A stretch of 64,000 bases of DNA from Bradyrhizobiaceae bacterium (lineage in GTDB: Bacteria > Pseudomonadota > Alphaproteobacteria > Rhizobiales > Xanthobacteraceae), in NCBI GenBank assembly GCA_020544565.1, contig CP078014.1, positions 2,048,016 through 2,112,015 on the forward strand, in the 5' to 3' direction. Position 1 is the first letter of the stretch. The number at the start of each line of letters is the position of its first letter. Of the stretch, positions 9,159 through 18,540 are shown one piece after another. The position numbers were made by a program, and so were the translations under genes. The notes beneath the pieces were generated by a model. That model was given only the letters and a program-made list of their open reading frames with translations. It made no database searches and was not told the origin of the DNA.

Positions 9159-10562
9159 ATGGCCGTTTCAAAGAAGACCACGCGCACTGAAACCGACACG
9201 TTCGGGCCGATCGAGGTTCCCGCCGAGCGCTACTGGGGCGCGCAGACGGAGCGCTCCCGGCATAATTTCAGGATCGGCAACGAGCGCATGCCGGAGCCGA
9301 TCATCCGCGCGCTGGCCATCGTCAAGCTCGCCGCCGCCGAGACCAACCGCGACCTCGGCCTGCTCGACCAGCGCCGCGCCCGCGCCATCGTCCGCGCCGC
9401 CCGCGAGGTGATCGACGGCCAGCTCGACGGCAATTTTCCGCTGGTGGTCTGGCAGACCGGGTCCGGCACCCAGACCAACATGAACCTCAACGAGGTGATC
9501 GCCAATCGCGCCAGCGAGCTGCTCGGCGGTGTGCCCGGCACCAAGAAGCCGGTGCATCCCAACGATCACGTCAACATGAGCCAGTCGTCCAACGACTCGT
9601 TCCCGACCGCGATGCATATCGCGGCCGCCGAGCGCATCGTCCATGATCTCATCCCCTCTCTCGCCGTGCTGGCGAAGGCACTGCGCGCCAAGGAGAAGGC
9701 GTTCGCCAAGATCGTCAAGATCGGCCGCACCCATACCCAGGACGCCACGCCGCTGACGCTCGGCCAGGAATTCTCCGGCTACGCGGCGCAGGTGGAGAGC
9801 GGCATCGCCCGGCTGCGCAGCGCGGTGAAGGAGCTCTATCCGCTGGCGCAGGGCGGCACCGCAGTCGGCACCGGCCTCAACGCCAAGCCGCGCTTTGCCA
9901 AACTGTTCGCGAAGAAAGCGGCGGCGATCACCCGGCTGCCCTTCACCAGCGCGCCGAACAAGTTCGAGGCGCTGGCCGCGAACGACGCCTATGTGTCCGT
10001 ACACGGCGCGATCAATTCCGTCGCCACCGCCCTGTTCAAGATCGCCAACGACATCCGCCTGCTCGGCTCGGGGCCGCGCTCGGGGCTCGGCGAGTTGATC
10101 CTGCCGGAGAACGAGCCCGGCTCCTCGATCATGCCGGGCAAGGTCAACCCGACCCAGTGCGAGGCCATGACCATGGTGTGCTGCCAGATCTTCGGCAACC
10201 ACACCGCCATCACCGTTGCCGGCAGCCAGGGGCATTTCGAGCTGAATGTCTACAAGCCGGTGCTGGCGCATTGCATGCTGCAGTCGATCCGGTTGATGGC
10301 CGACGCCGCGCGTTCGTTCACCGAACGCTGCGTCAGCGGAATCCGCGCCGACCAGAAGCGCATCAAGGATTTGATGGAGCGCTCGCTGATGCTGGTCACG
10401 GCGCTGGCGCCGAAGATCGGCTACGACAACGCCGCCAAGGTCGCCAAGACCGCGCATGCCAACGGCACCACGCTGAAGGAAGAAGCGCTGCGCCTCGGCT
10501 TCGTCACCGAAGCCGAATTCGATCGGCTGGTGAGGCCCGACAAAATGACGCATCCGGGATAG
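9159..10562 (+). CDS. fumC: Class II fumarate hydratase
   Basis: FumC interconverts fumarate and malate in the TCA cycle and is the oxygen-stable, iron-independent type. The 467-residue sequence shows the N-terminal [19 protein letters not shown], the substrate-binding blocks [18 protein letters not shown] and [37 protein letters not shown], and the superfamily signature [11 protein letters not shown] at residues 321-331. It is a single gene with its own upstream gap of 171 bp. The start ([13 protein letters not shown]) is the only sensible ATG. Nothing unusual was seen. Confidence 0.97.
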   Translation: MAVSKKTTRTETDTFGPIEVPAERYWGAQTERSRHNFRIGNERMPEPIIRALAIVKLAAAETNRDLGLLDQRRARAIVRAAREVIDGQLDGNFPLVVWQTGSGTQTNMNLNEVIANRASELLGGVPGTKKPVHPNDHVNMSQSSNDSFPTAMHIAAAERIVHDLIPSLAVLAKALRAKEKAFAKIVKIGRTHTQDATPLTLGQEFSGYAAQVESGIARLRSAVKELYPLAQGGTAVGTGLNAKPRFAKLFAKKAAAITRLPFTSAPNKFEALAANDAYVSVHGAINSVATALFKIANDIRLLGSGPRSGLGELILPENEPGSSIMPGKVNPTQCEAMTMVCCQIFGNHTAITVAGSQGHFELNVYKPVLAHCMLQSIRLMADAARSFTERCVSGIRADQKRIKDLMERSLMLVTALAPKIGYDNAAKVAKTAHANGTTLKEEALRLGFVTEAEFDRLVRPDKMTHPG

Positions 10563-10819
10563 GATAGAAACGCCGGATTTTGTTTGCTTGTACGCAAAGA
10601 GACATCTCGTCGCACCCCTGCGTTCAAGCGCTGATCGGCTACCCTCGACCCGGCATCGCATGCTAGTTTTTCGCCGGGTTCCTGCCTTGCGCGGGAGCGC
10701 AACGACAGCGACCGGGCCACGCGCAAGAACGGCTGCGGTGCGACGCGGAGAAGACGGCCACGCACGAAGACACATGTGCATGAGCCTGTCGAAAGCGTCG
10801 CGGAAGGATGGAGGTGTTG

Positions 10820-11008
10820 ATGGGCGACCTGATCAACCTGAAACAGGCGAAAAAGCGCATCGCGCGCGACGACGCCGCAAAGCAGGCCCAGGCGAACCGC
10901 GCCCGCTTCGGACGCACCAGGGACGAGCGCGCGCGCGACGATCGTCAGGCGCAGCGCGCCGACAACCATCTCGACCAGCATCGCATCGACAACGAGACTC
11001 CGGCATGA
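10820..11008 (+). CDS. DUF4169 family small charged protein
   Basis: The 62-residue product, MGDLINLKQAKKRIARDDAA onward, is almost entirely hydrophilic and rich in Arg, Asp and Ala, with long helical character. It fits the alphaproteobacterial DUF4169 family, of unknown function. An in-frame ATG exists at 10808, but GGAGG at 10810-10814 makes the ATG at 10820 the better start. Its stop overlaps the ATG of the next ribbon-helix-helix gene (ATGA at 11005-11008), so the two are translationally coupled and may act together. The 257-bp gap after fumC shows no other gene. Confidence 0.8.
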   Translation: MGDLINLKQAKKRIARDDAAKQAQANRARFGRTRDERARDDRQAQRADNHLDQHRIDNETPA

Positions 11009-11277
11009 AATCGCCCGTCGTTAAACGCTCCATCGTCGTCGCAGGTCACAAGACCAGCGTCAGCCTCGAAGAAGCCTTCTGGAATGGCATGAAGGAAATC
11101 GCCTCGTCGCGGGGACTCACCCTGTCGGAACTCGTCGGCGAAATCGACGGCGGCCGTCAGCAGGGCAATCTGTCCTCGGCGATCCGGCTGTTCGTGCTCG
11201 ATTACTTCCGCTCCCGCGCGGTGCCGTCGACCAGCGCCAGCCCCTCGCGCATGCACGTGGAAAGTCCGCATCCGTAG
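11005..11277 (+). CDS. Ribbon-helix-helix domain protein, first paralogue
   Basis: The 90-residue product carries an RHH_4-type ribbon-helix-helix domain: the strand VKRSIVVAGHKTSVSLEEAFW followed by helices containing MKEIASSRGLTLSELVGEID and NLSSAIRLFVLDYFR. Such proteins are presumed DNA-binding dimers; no target is known. It overlaps the DUF4169 gene by ATGA. A second copy of the same domain lies 272 bp downstream at 11550-11891, sharing the KRS-VV-GHKTSVSLE and GNLSSAIRLFVLD blocks, so the pair arose by tandem duplication. The C-terminal tail after the domain differs between them. Confidence 0.85.
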   Translation: MKSPVVKRSIVVAGHKTSVSLEEAFWNGMKEIASSRGLTLSELVGEIDGGRQQGNLSSAIRLFVLDYFRSRAVPSTSASPSRMHVESPHP

Positions 11278-11350
11278 ATCGCCGGATGCGGCACCTCCCA
11301 TGTTGATTCCGGGCTAGGTTTTCACCCGAATATTCCGCGTGACCTGGCCA

Positions 11351-11391
11351 AGGTACTATGTACCTGCGTCTCGAATCCGATCGATTCGAGA
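11351..11391. promoter_or_regulatory. Two adjacent palindromes upstream of the second RHH gene
   Basis: AGGTAC-TAT-GTACCT (11351-11365) and TCTCGAATC-CGATC-GATTCGAGA (11369-11391) are both perfect inverted repeats, three bases apart. They sit in the 272-bp gap between the two ribbon-helix-helix genes. Short palindromes are typical operators for RHH dimers, so autoregulation is a plausible inference. The second palindrome contains two GANTC sites, the target of the alphaproteobacterial methylase CcrM. It could instead be a terminator for the first RHH gene, but no T-tract follows. Confidence 0.45.
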
Positions 11392-11549
11392 GCGGCCGCA
11401 GAGTGAGGTGCGCGCGCAAGCGGGCGCAATCCTGATCGCTGCGGTGTGCTGATCTGATGTCACCCTCCACGTTCGGCGTCGCACGCCGGCGAGATGTTTC
11501 TCGCCGAATGCGGACGTGTGCCCGGACCAAAGAACAAAGGAGAAAATCG

Positions 11550-11891
11550 ATGCGCCACGAGATGATCGGAACGACCGGAAGCTCTGCAGACGCGACAACC
11601 CCGGCGCGCAACGTCAAGGAATTCGCCGTGGTGAAACGCTCGGTCGTGGTGGGCGGACACAAGACCAGCGTCAGTCTCGAGGATGCGTTCTGGGTCAGCC
11701 TGCGCGAGATCGCCAGCCGCCGGGGCATCACGCTGTCGACGCAGATCGACACCATCGACCGCAACCGCAGAACGGGTAACCTGTCGTCGGCGATCCGGCT
11801 GTTCGTGCTCGATCACTTCCGCACCCGCGCGGTGACGTCGATGTTCATCGGCGAACGGCAGCCGTCCCCGAGCATCGCGCCGGCGCAATAA
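11550..11891 (+). CDS. Ribbon-helix-helix domain protein, second paralogue
   Basis: The 113-residue product has an N-terminal extension of about 25 residues (MRHEMIGTTGSSADATTPAR) before the same RHH_4-type domain as its upstream neighbour: VVKRSVVVGGHKTSVSLEDA, then FWVSLREIASRRGITLSTQ and GNLSSAIRLFVLDHFR. The start is set by AAAGGAG seven bases upstream; the frame extends further, but without a ribosome-binding site. Its TAA ends at 11891, directly against the stop of the convergent asmA-like gene at 11892, so there is no intergenic DNA for a terminator. Confidence 0.85.
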   Translation: MRHEMIGTTGSSADATTPARNVKEFAVVKRSVVVGGHKTSVSLEDAFWVSLREIASRRGITLSTQIDTIDRNRRTGNLSSAIRLFVLDHFRTRAVTSMFIGERQPSPSIAPAQ

Positions 11892-14800
11892 TCAGAACGC
11901 TCCCGTCGCCGCAGGCGGCACCGCGGCGCGCGGCTTCGGAGCGCGCAGCGCGCCGGGCGCGGGGCGGATGTCGATCGGCGGCGGCAGCGGCGCAAGCGTC
12001 GCACCGCTCGCGGGCGGATCGGCGGGCCGCGCCGGCGGGGTCGAAGCCTGTGGCGCCGGCGCACGCGGCGGCGCCTTCGCAGCCGGCGCTTTGCGGCGCG
12101 GGTCGCGCGCAGGAACTTTTACCTGGGGTGCCGGAAGCGGCTCGGCACCGGGCAAGGGATCGTCCCACAACTGATCGCTCTCCGGCGCGGGCACCGCACC
12201 GCCGTGCTCGAGTTGATCGAGCCGACGCGTTTCGCGGTCGATGGCGCGCATCGCCAGCCACGACGACAGCGCCGCCACGTCGAGTGTGCGCGACAGCCGG
12301 TCCGGCGAGCCGTTGAGATCGATGCGGATCTCCGGGCGGCCGTTGAGCGGCTTCGTCGTCACCGGCGACATGATGGCGCGAAGGTCCATCTGGTCCGCCG
12401 GCAGATCGTAGCCTCCGGCGATGGCGATGCGGGCGCGCGGCGCCTCCAGCACCACGTTCTCGACGCGCAGGCGACCGTCGCGGATGGCGAACGGAATCTG
12501 CGCCGACGCCACCGTCACCGCGCCCGCGGACAGGACCGGCTCGACGATATCCTTCAGCCGAATGTCGTCGGTCGGCTGGCCGCTGTTGCCGGCGCGCAGC
12601 GCAACCTCGAAGGCGCGCGGATCGAGACCGGCGATGCGTGCGTCACTGAGCGTCAGCGTGCCCGCGCCGGACAACGCGCCAGCCAGTCCGGAAGCGCTGC
12701 GGCCCTGCCCCGCCAGCGTCATCTGCAACGCCACCTGCCCCGGCGGCATCGCGAGGCCGCGATAGCGCAACGCCGCGCCATCGACGCCGGACAATTGCAC
12801 GCGCGCCTTGAACGAGGTGCCGGCGCCGTCGTTCTGCGCGCTCTGCCGCGCATCGAGATCGATCGCGACCTCGCCGCCGCCGAGGCCGGCCCGGACGCCG
12901 TCGAGCACCAGCGACTGGCCGTCGCCCCTGATCGCACCGCGCACCGGGCGCAACTCGCCGCCACCGGGCAATACGCCGCGCGCGGCCTCGAAGGCGAGCC
13001 GCCCGCGCCAGCCGCGCAGCCAGCCGCGCGCCAGCGGAGCCGAGGGATCGCGGCCGGCCGCGCCGAAGGCGACCGCCGCGACGGGTGCGACATCCAGCGT
13101 ATCCATCGCAATCTCGCCATCGACGCCAGCCTCCTCGCCCCGCGTCAGCACCAGTCGCCCGTGCACACGGGATGCGCCCACCGCGCCATCGAGATCGTCG
13201 AAGGTGAAGACATTGCCGGCGATGCCGACCCGCGACGTGAAGGCCACGTCGCCCGCCGCCGCAGTGCCGGTCGTGAGCCCGAACAGCGGCGACAGATCGG
13301 CGCGGCGCAGCGTGGCGTTGAGTTTGGCCGCGAACGGATCGGCGGCGGGATCGATGGTGCCGCTCACATTGCCGTCGATGCCCGCGCCCATGACCGCCGC
13401 CGAGACCTGCAACGGCGTCCCCCACGCGCCTTTGAGGGAGGATTCGAACCACGCCGGGCCATTCGCCGCGGCAGCGACCCGATCGAGCCCGAGCAGCGCC
13501 AGCAGCGCGGCGGTCTGCTGCGCGGCCAGCCGGGTCTCCGCCTTCACCTCCGCGCGCCCGAGCGCGGCAAGATCGAAGGCGCGGATCGCGGCGGCGGGCG
13601 GCGACGCCGCCAACGTCACGCTGCCCTTGACCTGCGGCGCATCGATATCGACGACGCCGTGCAAATTGATGCTGTCCTGCGCGGCCGCCGCATCCGCCTG
13701 GAGCCGCAGGCGCGCCATGCCCTCGCCGCCCGGTGCAGTCAGCCGCTGCGCCAGCACCGGCGCGAACGGCGCGATGACGCTGCCGATCTGCGCCAGCGAC
13801 GGCGCCGCCGCCGTCATCGTCAGCTTGCCCCTGCTGCTGCCGCGATCGAACGAGCCCGCGCCGCTGATGCTGACGCCGGACCTGCCGTCGCCGATCGCAA
13901 GCCGGTCGAGCGACAGCGTCGTCGGGCTGTAGCTCACACTGAGCGCGGCGGGATGCACCTCCTGCCCGGCGATCACCGCGCGGTCGGCCTCCAGCGACAC
14001 CTGCGCGGCGTCCGGCCACGCCGATGGCGGCCCCGCCAGCGCGCCGGCGACAGCGGACAGGGCATCGAGATCGAGGCTTGCGGCCTTCAACGCCGCCTCG
14101 AACCGTGACGGACCGTCGGCGTTGCCGATCAGCGCCACCCGACCCTGCAGCACGCCGCCGGCGCCAGCGGCGTTCATGTCGTCGAGCGCGATGCGATCCG
14201 GCGCAAGGGTGGCGCGGCCGCTCAGGCGCAGCGGTTTCTGACTGCGATAGACCGCGTCGGCGCGCCCCTGCAGCCAGGCGATGAGCGCATCAGGGTCGAC
14301 GGAATCGATGCTGACCGGTCCGACAAACTGCGCCGGCGTCTCGGTCAGGTTCACGACGCCGCTGGCGGCGACCTGGGTCGCCCCCGGCGCGCGCATCGCG
14401 AACGCACCGAGCGTCCACGCGTTGTCGCTGGCGCTCACGTCGAGGGCGATATTCTGCAACGGGCGGCCGGCGAGCACGACCTGCTCCGCGCCCAGTTCGA
14501 ACCGCGCCGGCACCGGCAGCGCCGGCAGCGACGCCACCACCGTGCGCAGGGCCGGCAACATCCGCAGCGGCTCGGCATCCGCAGCAGCCTTGCCGAGCAG
14601 GCGGTCGGCATCGAACTGTCGCGCCGACAGCGCCAGTTGCAGCAATGGCGACGCGCCGAAGCGCATGCTGCCGCCACCGGTCAGCCGCAGCGCGCTGTCC
14701 TCCGGGCCATAGGCGGCTTCCATCTGCTCGAAGGTCGCAGCCGATGGCGTGGCCTTCACCCGCGACGACACTTTCCACGGCTGCCAGTCGCCCACCCCCT

Positions 14801-15539
14801 TGGCCTCCACCGGGCGCGCCAGCGTCAGCACGCCGTCGAGCAGCGGCACCGCATTGTCGAAGGTCAGCACGCCCTCGATGTCGGCGGACAGCGGACGCCC
14901 GCCGGGATCGGCAGTGAAGCGGACACGGGTGCCCTTGCCGTCGGCGCTTTGGCCCGACGACAGGCGGAACGGGATCCGCGCCCCGTGCCAGGTGAACGCG
15001 CCCTCGCCGCGCATGGTGCCCGCCTGCGGGCGCACATCGCCGCCGAACACGAGATCGTCGGCGCGCAGCGTGACGCCGCTTGCGGCATCGTGCAGCGAGA
15101 TGCGCCCGGCGACATTCATCCGGTCGATGGTCAGCGATCCGAGATTGACGCGGGCGGCCGACGACAGCCCGCTGAAACGGCCCTGCCGGTCGAGCCCGAG
15201 ATCGAGCGCGAAACCCGACAGCGACAATTCGCTGGCGCGCCATTCGCCGCGCAGCAGCGAGCCGAGGCTGAATTCGACGTCGAGCTTGTCGGCGCTCACC
15301 CGGACCGGATCGCTCGCTGCGCCGACCGTGACCGTGCGCAGCCGCAGTGCCGGGGTCGGCAGCAGCCGCGCATCGAGACCGCCGCCGACCCGCACCGGAG
15401 TACCCACAATGCGCGACGCCTCGGCCTCGAACTGCGGGCGGAACTGGTTCCAGTCGATGAAGTACGGACCGATCAACGCCGCCACCAGCGCGATGATGAA
15501 GGCAATGGCCAGTCCGAGCAGCGTGGTCTGCAAGGTCAT
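11892..15539 (-). CDS. AsmA family large envelope protein
   Basis: The 1215-residue protein has a single N-terminal membrane segment (residues 5-27, LLGLAIAFIIALVAALIGPYF) followed by DWNQFRPQFEAEASRIVGTPVRVGG, the recognisable AsmA start. The long remainder is made of repeating beta-strand units with an AsmA C-terminal domain near residues 800-1080. The last 110 residues are Pro/Ala-rich and low in complexity. AsmA-like proteins belong to the bridge-like lipid-transfer superfamily and are thought to help move phospholipid across the periplasm or shape outer-membrane assembly. It is a single gene, divergent from the Cfa-type gene. Confidence 0.88.
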   Translation of the reverse strand: MTLQTTLLGLAIAFIIALVAALIGPYFIDWNQFRPQFEAEASRIVGTPVRVGGGLDARLLPTPALRLRTVTVGAASDPVRVSADKLDVEFSLGSLLRGEWRASELSLSGFALDLGLDRQGRFSGLSSAARVNLGSLTIDRMNVAGRISLHDAASGVTLRADDLVFGGDVRPQAGTMRGEGAFTWHGARIPFRLSSGQSADGKGTRVRFTADPGGRPLSADIEGVLTFDNAVPLLDGVLTLARPVEAKGVGDWQPWKVSSRVKATPSAATFEQMEAAYGPEDSALRLTGGGSMRFGASPLLQLALSARQFDADRLLGKAAADAEPLRMLPALRTVVASLPALPVPARFELGAEQVVLAGRPLQNIALDVSASDNAWTLGAFAMRAPGATQVAASGVVNLTETPAQFVGPVSIDSVDPDALIAWLQGRADAVYRSQKPLRLSGRATLAPDRIALDDMNAAGAGGVLQGRVALIGNADGPSRFEAALKAASLDLDALSAVAGALAGPPSAWPDAAQVSLEADRAVIAGQEVHPAALSVSYSPTTLSLDRLAIGDGRSGVSISGAGSFDRGSSRGKLTMTAAAPSLAQIGSVIAPFAPVLAQRLTAPGGEGMARLRLQADAAAAQDSINLHGVVDIDAPQVKGSVTLAASPPAAAIRAFDLAALGRAEVKAETRLAAQQTAALLALLGLDRVAAAANGPAWFESSLKGAWGTPLQVSAAVMGAGIDGNVSGTIDPAADPFAAKLNATLRRADLSPLFGLTTGTAAAGDVAFTSRVGIAGNVFTFDDLDGAVGASRVHGRLVLTRGEEAGVDGEIAMDTLDVAPVAAVAFGAAGRDPSAPLARGWLRGWRGRLAFEAARGVLPGGGELRPVRGAIRGDGQSLVLDGVRAGLGGGEVAIDLDARQSAQNDGAGTSFKARVQLSGVDGAALRYRGLAMPPGQVALQMTLAGQGRSASGLAGALSGAGTLTLSDARIAGLDPRAFEVALRAGNSGQPTDDIRLKDIVEPVLSAGAVTVASAQIPFAIRDGRLRVENVVLEAPRARIAIAGGYDLPADQMDLRAIMSPVTTKPLNGRPEIRIDLNGSPDRLSRTLDVAALSSWLAMRAIDRETRRLDQLEHGGAVPAPESDQLWDDPLPGAEPLPAPQVKVPARDPRRKAPAAKAPPRAPAPQASTPPARPADPPASGATLAPLPPPIDIRPAPGALRAPKPRAAVPPAATGAF

Positions 15540-15664
15540 TCCTCGATGGAGCGCCGGACGGCCTCCTGCATCGTCGGACCGCTGTCCAACAATTGAACCG
15601 CCGGGCGGCGTGGAATATTAAGTTTAACAGGTTCCGTTCACAACCCTGCAAAGCAAGGGGTCCA

Positions 15665-16525
15665 ATGACCGACCAGAGCACGCGGCCCTCGGACAGAGCA
15701 GGCGCGTCGCCCGACGCGATCAAGTCTCATTACGACATGGGGAACGCGTTCTTCAAACTCGTGCTCGATCCCGAGATGATCTATTCCTGCGCCATGTTCG
15801 AGGCGGACGAGGATCTCGCCACCGCCCAGCGCCGCAAGCTCGATCACCACATCGCCGCAGCCCATGCCGCCAACGCTGGGCGGGTGCTCGACATCGGTTG
15901 CGGATGGGGCGCGATGCTGCGGCGGCTGGTCGATCACGCCGGCGTCGGCCATGCCGTCGGCCTCACGCTGAGCCCGGCGCAGGCGGAGTGGATTCGCAGC
16001 CACGGCCATCCGAAAATCGAGGTGCGGGAACAGGACTGGCGCGACCACAGGCCGGAGCACCGCTACGATGCCATCATCTCGGTGGGCGCGTTCGAGCATT
16101 TCGTGCAGAAAGGTCTCGATCCCAAGGTCAAGCTCGACGCCTATCGCGAATTCTTCGCCTATTGCGACAGCGTTCTGGTCCCCGGCAGGCGGCTGTCGCT
16201 GCAGACCATCGCCTATTCCGAACGCCACAAGGTGATGCCGCTTCTGGAGAAGACCTTTCCCGAGAGCGACCTGCCGCTGGAATGGGAGCCGATCGCGGCG
16301 GCCGAAGGCACCTTCAGCCTGATCGCCGCGCGCAACGACGCCGATCACTATTACCGGACACTGCGGATATGGGAGCGCAACCTGCTCGCGCATCACGACG
16401 AGGCCGTCGCGCTGGTTGGTGCGGCGCGCACCGACGAATTCCGCCGCTATCTGCGGCTTTCCGCCTCCGGCTTCAAGATCGGGATGGTCAGCCTGCTGCG
16501 CCTCAGCTTCGTGAAGAAATACTGA
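15665..16525 (+). CDS. Cyclopropane-fatty-acyl-phospholipid synthase-type SAM methyltransferase
   Basis: The 286-residue protein carries the Cfa/mycolic-acid methyltransferase core: SHYDMGNAFFKLVLDPEM, SCAMFE, the SAM-binding VLDIGCGWG (residues 74-82), SVGAFEHF, and a C-terminal YYRTLRIWERNLLAHHDEA block. Cfa enzymes add a methylene group across the double bond of membrane phospholipid acyl chains. It is shorter than E. coli Cfa (about 380 residues) because the N-terminal lipid-binding domain is missing, so a different lipid substrate is possible. The ATG at 15665 has AAGGGG upstream; the frame opens earlier at 15593. Confidence 0.85.
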   Translation: MTDQSTRPSDRAGASPDAIKSHYDMGNAFFKLVLDPEMIYSCAMFEADEDLATAQRRKLDHHIAAAHAANAGRVLDIGCGWGAMLRRLVDHAGVGHAVGLTLSPAQAEWIRSHGHPKIEVREQDWRDHRPEHRYDAIISVGAFEHFVQKGLDPKVKLDAYREFFAYCDSVLVPGRRLSLQTIAYSERHKVMPLLEKTFPESDLPLEWEPIAAAEGTFSLIAARNDADHYYRTLRIWERNLLAHHDEAVALVGAARTDEFRRYLRLSASGFKIGMVSLLRLSFVKKY

Positions 16526-16555
16526 CGCGCAGGCCGCCGCGACCGCTCGCTGCGC

Positions 16556-17968
16556 TCACGCCGGCAGGATCTTGCCCGGATTGAGAATGTTGTGCGGATC
16601 GAACGCCGCCTTCAGGGTGCGCATGGCCTGCACGGCTTCCGGCCCCAGCTCGCCTTCGAGATATTTCTGCTTGCCCTGGCCGATACCGTGCTCGCCGGTG
16701 CAGGTGCCGCCCATGGCCTGGGCGCGCTCGACCAGCCGATGCAGGAAGGCGTCGGCGCGCGCGACCTCGGCGGGATCGTCGACATCGAGCAGCAGCGAAC
16801 AATGGAAATTGCCGTCGCCGACATGGCCGACGATCGGCCCCTCGAGGCCGCTGCGGTTCATGTCGTCCTCGGTTTCGACCACGCAGTCGGCGAGCCGCGA
16901 GATCGGCACGCAGACGTCGGTGGCGATCCCCTGCGCGCCGGGACGCAGATTCTTCACCGCCCAGTAGGCGTCATGACGCGCCTGCCACAGCCGGGTGCGG
17001 TCCTCGGGCCGCGTCGCCCATTCGAACCCGCCGGCACCGCATTCGGAAGCGATCTCGCCGAACAGGCGCGACTGCTCGGCCACGTCGGCCTCGGTGCCGT
17101 GGAATTCCAGCAGCAGCAGCGGCGTCTCCGGCAGCGTCAGCTTGGAATAAGCGTTGCACGCCTTCACCTGTGCGGCGTTGAGCAGTTCGATGCGCGCCAC
17201 CGGGATGCCGGTCTGGATCGCCAGGATGGTGGCGTCGCAGGCACCCTTGACGGTCGCGAACGAGCAGGCGCCGGCGGCGATGCTCTGCGGAATGCCACGC
17301 AGCTTCAGCGTGATCTCCGCGATGATGCCGAGCGTGCCCTCGGCGCCGATGAACAGATGCGTGAGATCGTAACCGGCCGACGATTTCTTGGCGCGCGTGC
17401 CGGTGGTGATGATCTCGCCGTTCGCGCCGACCACCTTCAAGGCGAGGATGTTTTCGCGGATGGTGCCGTAACGCACCGCGTTGGTGCCGGAGGCGCGGGT
17501 GGAGGCCATGCCGCCGAGCGACGCGTCCGCGCCGGGATCGATCGGGAAGAACAGCCCCTGATCGCGCAGATGCTCGTTCAGCGCCTTGCGGGTGACGCCC
17601 GGCTCGATGACGCAATCAAGATCGTCGGCATGCACCGCGATGATCCGGTTCATCTCGCGCATGTCGACCGAGATGCCGCCTGCCGGCGCATTGACCTGGC
17701 CTTCCAGCGAGGTGCCGGTGCCGAACGGGATCACCGGCACGCGGTGCGCGGCGCAGATCCGCACCACGTCCTGAATATCGGCGGTGGTCTGGGCCATCAC
17801 CACCGCGTCCGGCGGCTGGGGCGGCAGCCAGCTCGTGGTATGGGCGTGCTGGTCACGCACCGCCTGCGAGGTGATGAGATGGTTGCCGAACCGCGCGGCG
17901 AGCGCTTCGAGCGCGCCGGACAGTGCGGCGGGGGCCGGTCGTGTCAGGGTGGTGTTGGAAAAGGCCAC
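16556..17968 (-). CDS. FAD-linked 2-hydroxyacid dehydrogenase (D-lactate dehydrogenase/GlcD type)
   Basis: The 470-residue flavoprotein has a PCMH-type FAD domain (PFGTGTSLEGQ at about 81-91, GADASLGGMASTRASGTNAVRYG, and GAEGTLGIIAEITLKLRG) and a C-terminal FAD-oxidase domain with IVGHVGDGNFH and CTGEHGIGQGK, whose histidines are expected metal or substrate ligands. Such enzymes oxidise D-lactate or glycolate and pass electrons to cytochrome c or quinone. The exact substrate cannot be read from sequence. I chose GTG at 17968 because GGCGAG precedes it; the alternative upstream start at 18013 is TTG. It converges on the Cfa-type gene. Confidence 0.88.
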   Translation of the reverse strand: MAFSNTTLTRPAPAALSGALEALAARFGNHLITSQAVRDQHAHTTSWLPPQPPDAVVMAQTTADIQDVVRICAAHRVPVIPFGTGTSLEGQVNAPAGGISVDMREMNRIIAVHADDLDCVIEPGVTRKALNEHLRDQGLFFPIDPGADASLGGMASTRASGTNAVRYGTIRENILALKVVGANGEIITTGTRAKKSSAGYDLTHLFIGAEGTLGIIAEITLKLRGIPQSIAAGACSFATVKGACDATILAIQTGIPVARIELLNAAQVKACNAYSKLTLPETPLLLLEFHGTEADVAEQSRLFGEIASECGAGGFEWATRPEDRTRLWQARHDAYWAVKNLRPGAQGIATDVCVPISRLADCVVETEDDMNRSGLEGPIVGHVGDGNFHCSLLLDVDDPAEVARADAFLHRLVERAQAMGGTCTGEHGIGQGKQKYLEGELGPEAVQAMRTLKAAFDPHNILNPGKILPA

Positions 17969-18083
17969 GGTGTCTCGCCTCGCCGGATGCTGGGATGGCG
18001 GGAACCGTGGCAAAGGATATCTGGCGGGTCAAGAGAGCGCGGCGGCGAGCAGACTCACCCTCCCCGCCGGACTACGTCAGGCG

Positions 18084-18257
18084 TCAGACGTTGCCGCGTC
18101 CCCGCGCCAGCCCCACCACGGCGGAGACCAGGAACAGCACCAGGGCGACAAAGAAGATGATCTTGGCGATTTCCATCGAGGCGCCGGCGATACCGCCGAA
18201 GCCGAGAACACCGGCGACCAGCGCGATGACCAGGAATGTAACCACCCAACTCAACAT
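18084..18257 (-). CDS. DUF1328 family small membrane protein
   Basis: The 57-residue protein ([20 protein letters not shown] onward) consists of two hydrophobic helices joined by [12 protein letters not shown], ending in a short basic tail. This is the DUF1328/YtjA signature; members are often stress-induced, but their function is unknown. AGGAG precedes the ATG at 18257, which is preferred over the in-frame start at 18320. It is a single gene, divergent from the helicase gene across a 283-bp gap in which I see no further gene. Confidence 0.85.
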   Translation of the reverse strand: MLSWVVTFLVIALVAGVLGFGGIAGASMEIAKIIFFVALVLFLVSAVVGLARGRGNV

Positions 18258-18540
18258 GACACGCTCCTGCGTTGCGATTGGGAGCAACAGCGGCGCTGCG
18301 TGCTCCGGATGCAGGACCAATCCGAGGTGAAAGCGAAAGTTCCGACGGCCAAATCGGGGATAAACGTCAAAAAACGGCCTCCGTCAGGGAACAAATGAGG
18401 TGGACTGCCGCCGGCATGGGTTTTTCGGTGGGACAACGCGCTGTCGGTCGGCGCCGTCAATGCCTATATTCCCCGCAATCCTGATATGAAGCCTCCCCTC
18501 CGGGCCATCGCGGTGGCATCGTGGCCCAAAGACGAATCGC

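Noticed and set aside
12204-14108. Long open frame (634 codons) antisense to the asmA-like gene
   Set aside because: High-GC shadow: the product is Arg/His/Ala-rich with no domain, and it lies fully within a well-supported gene.
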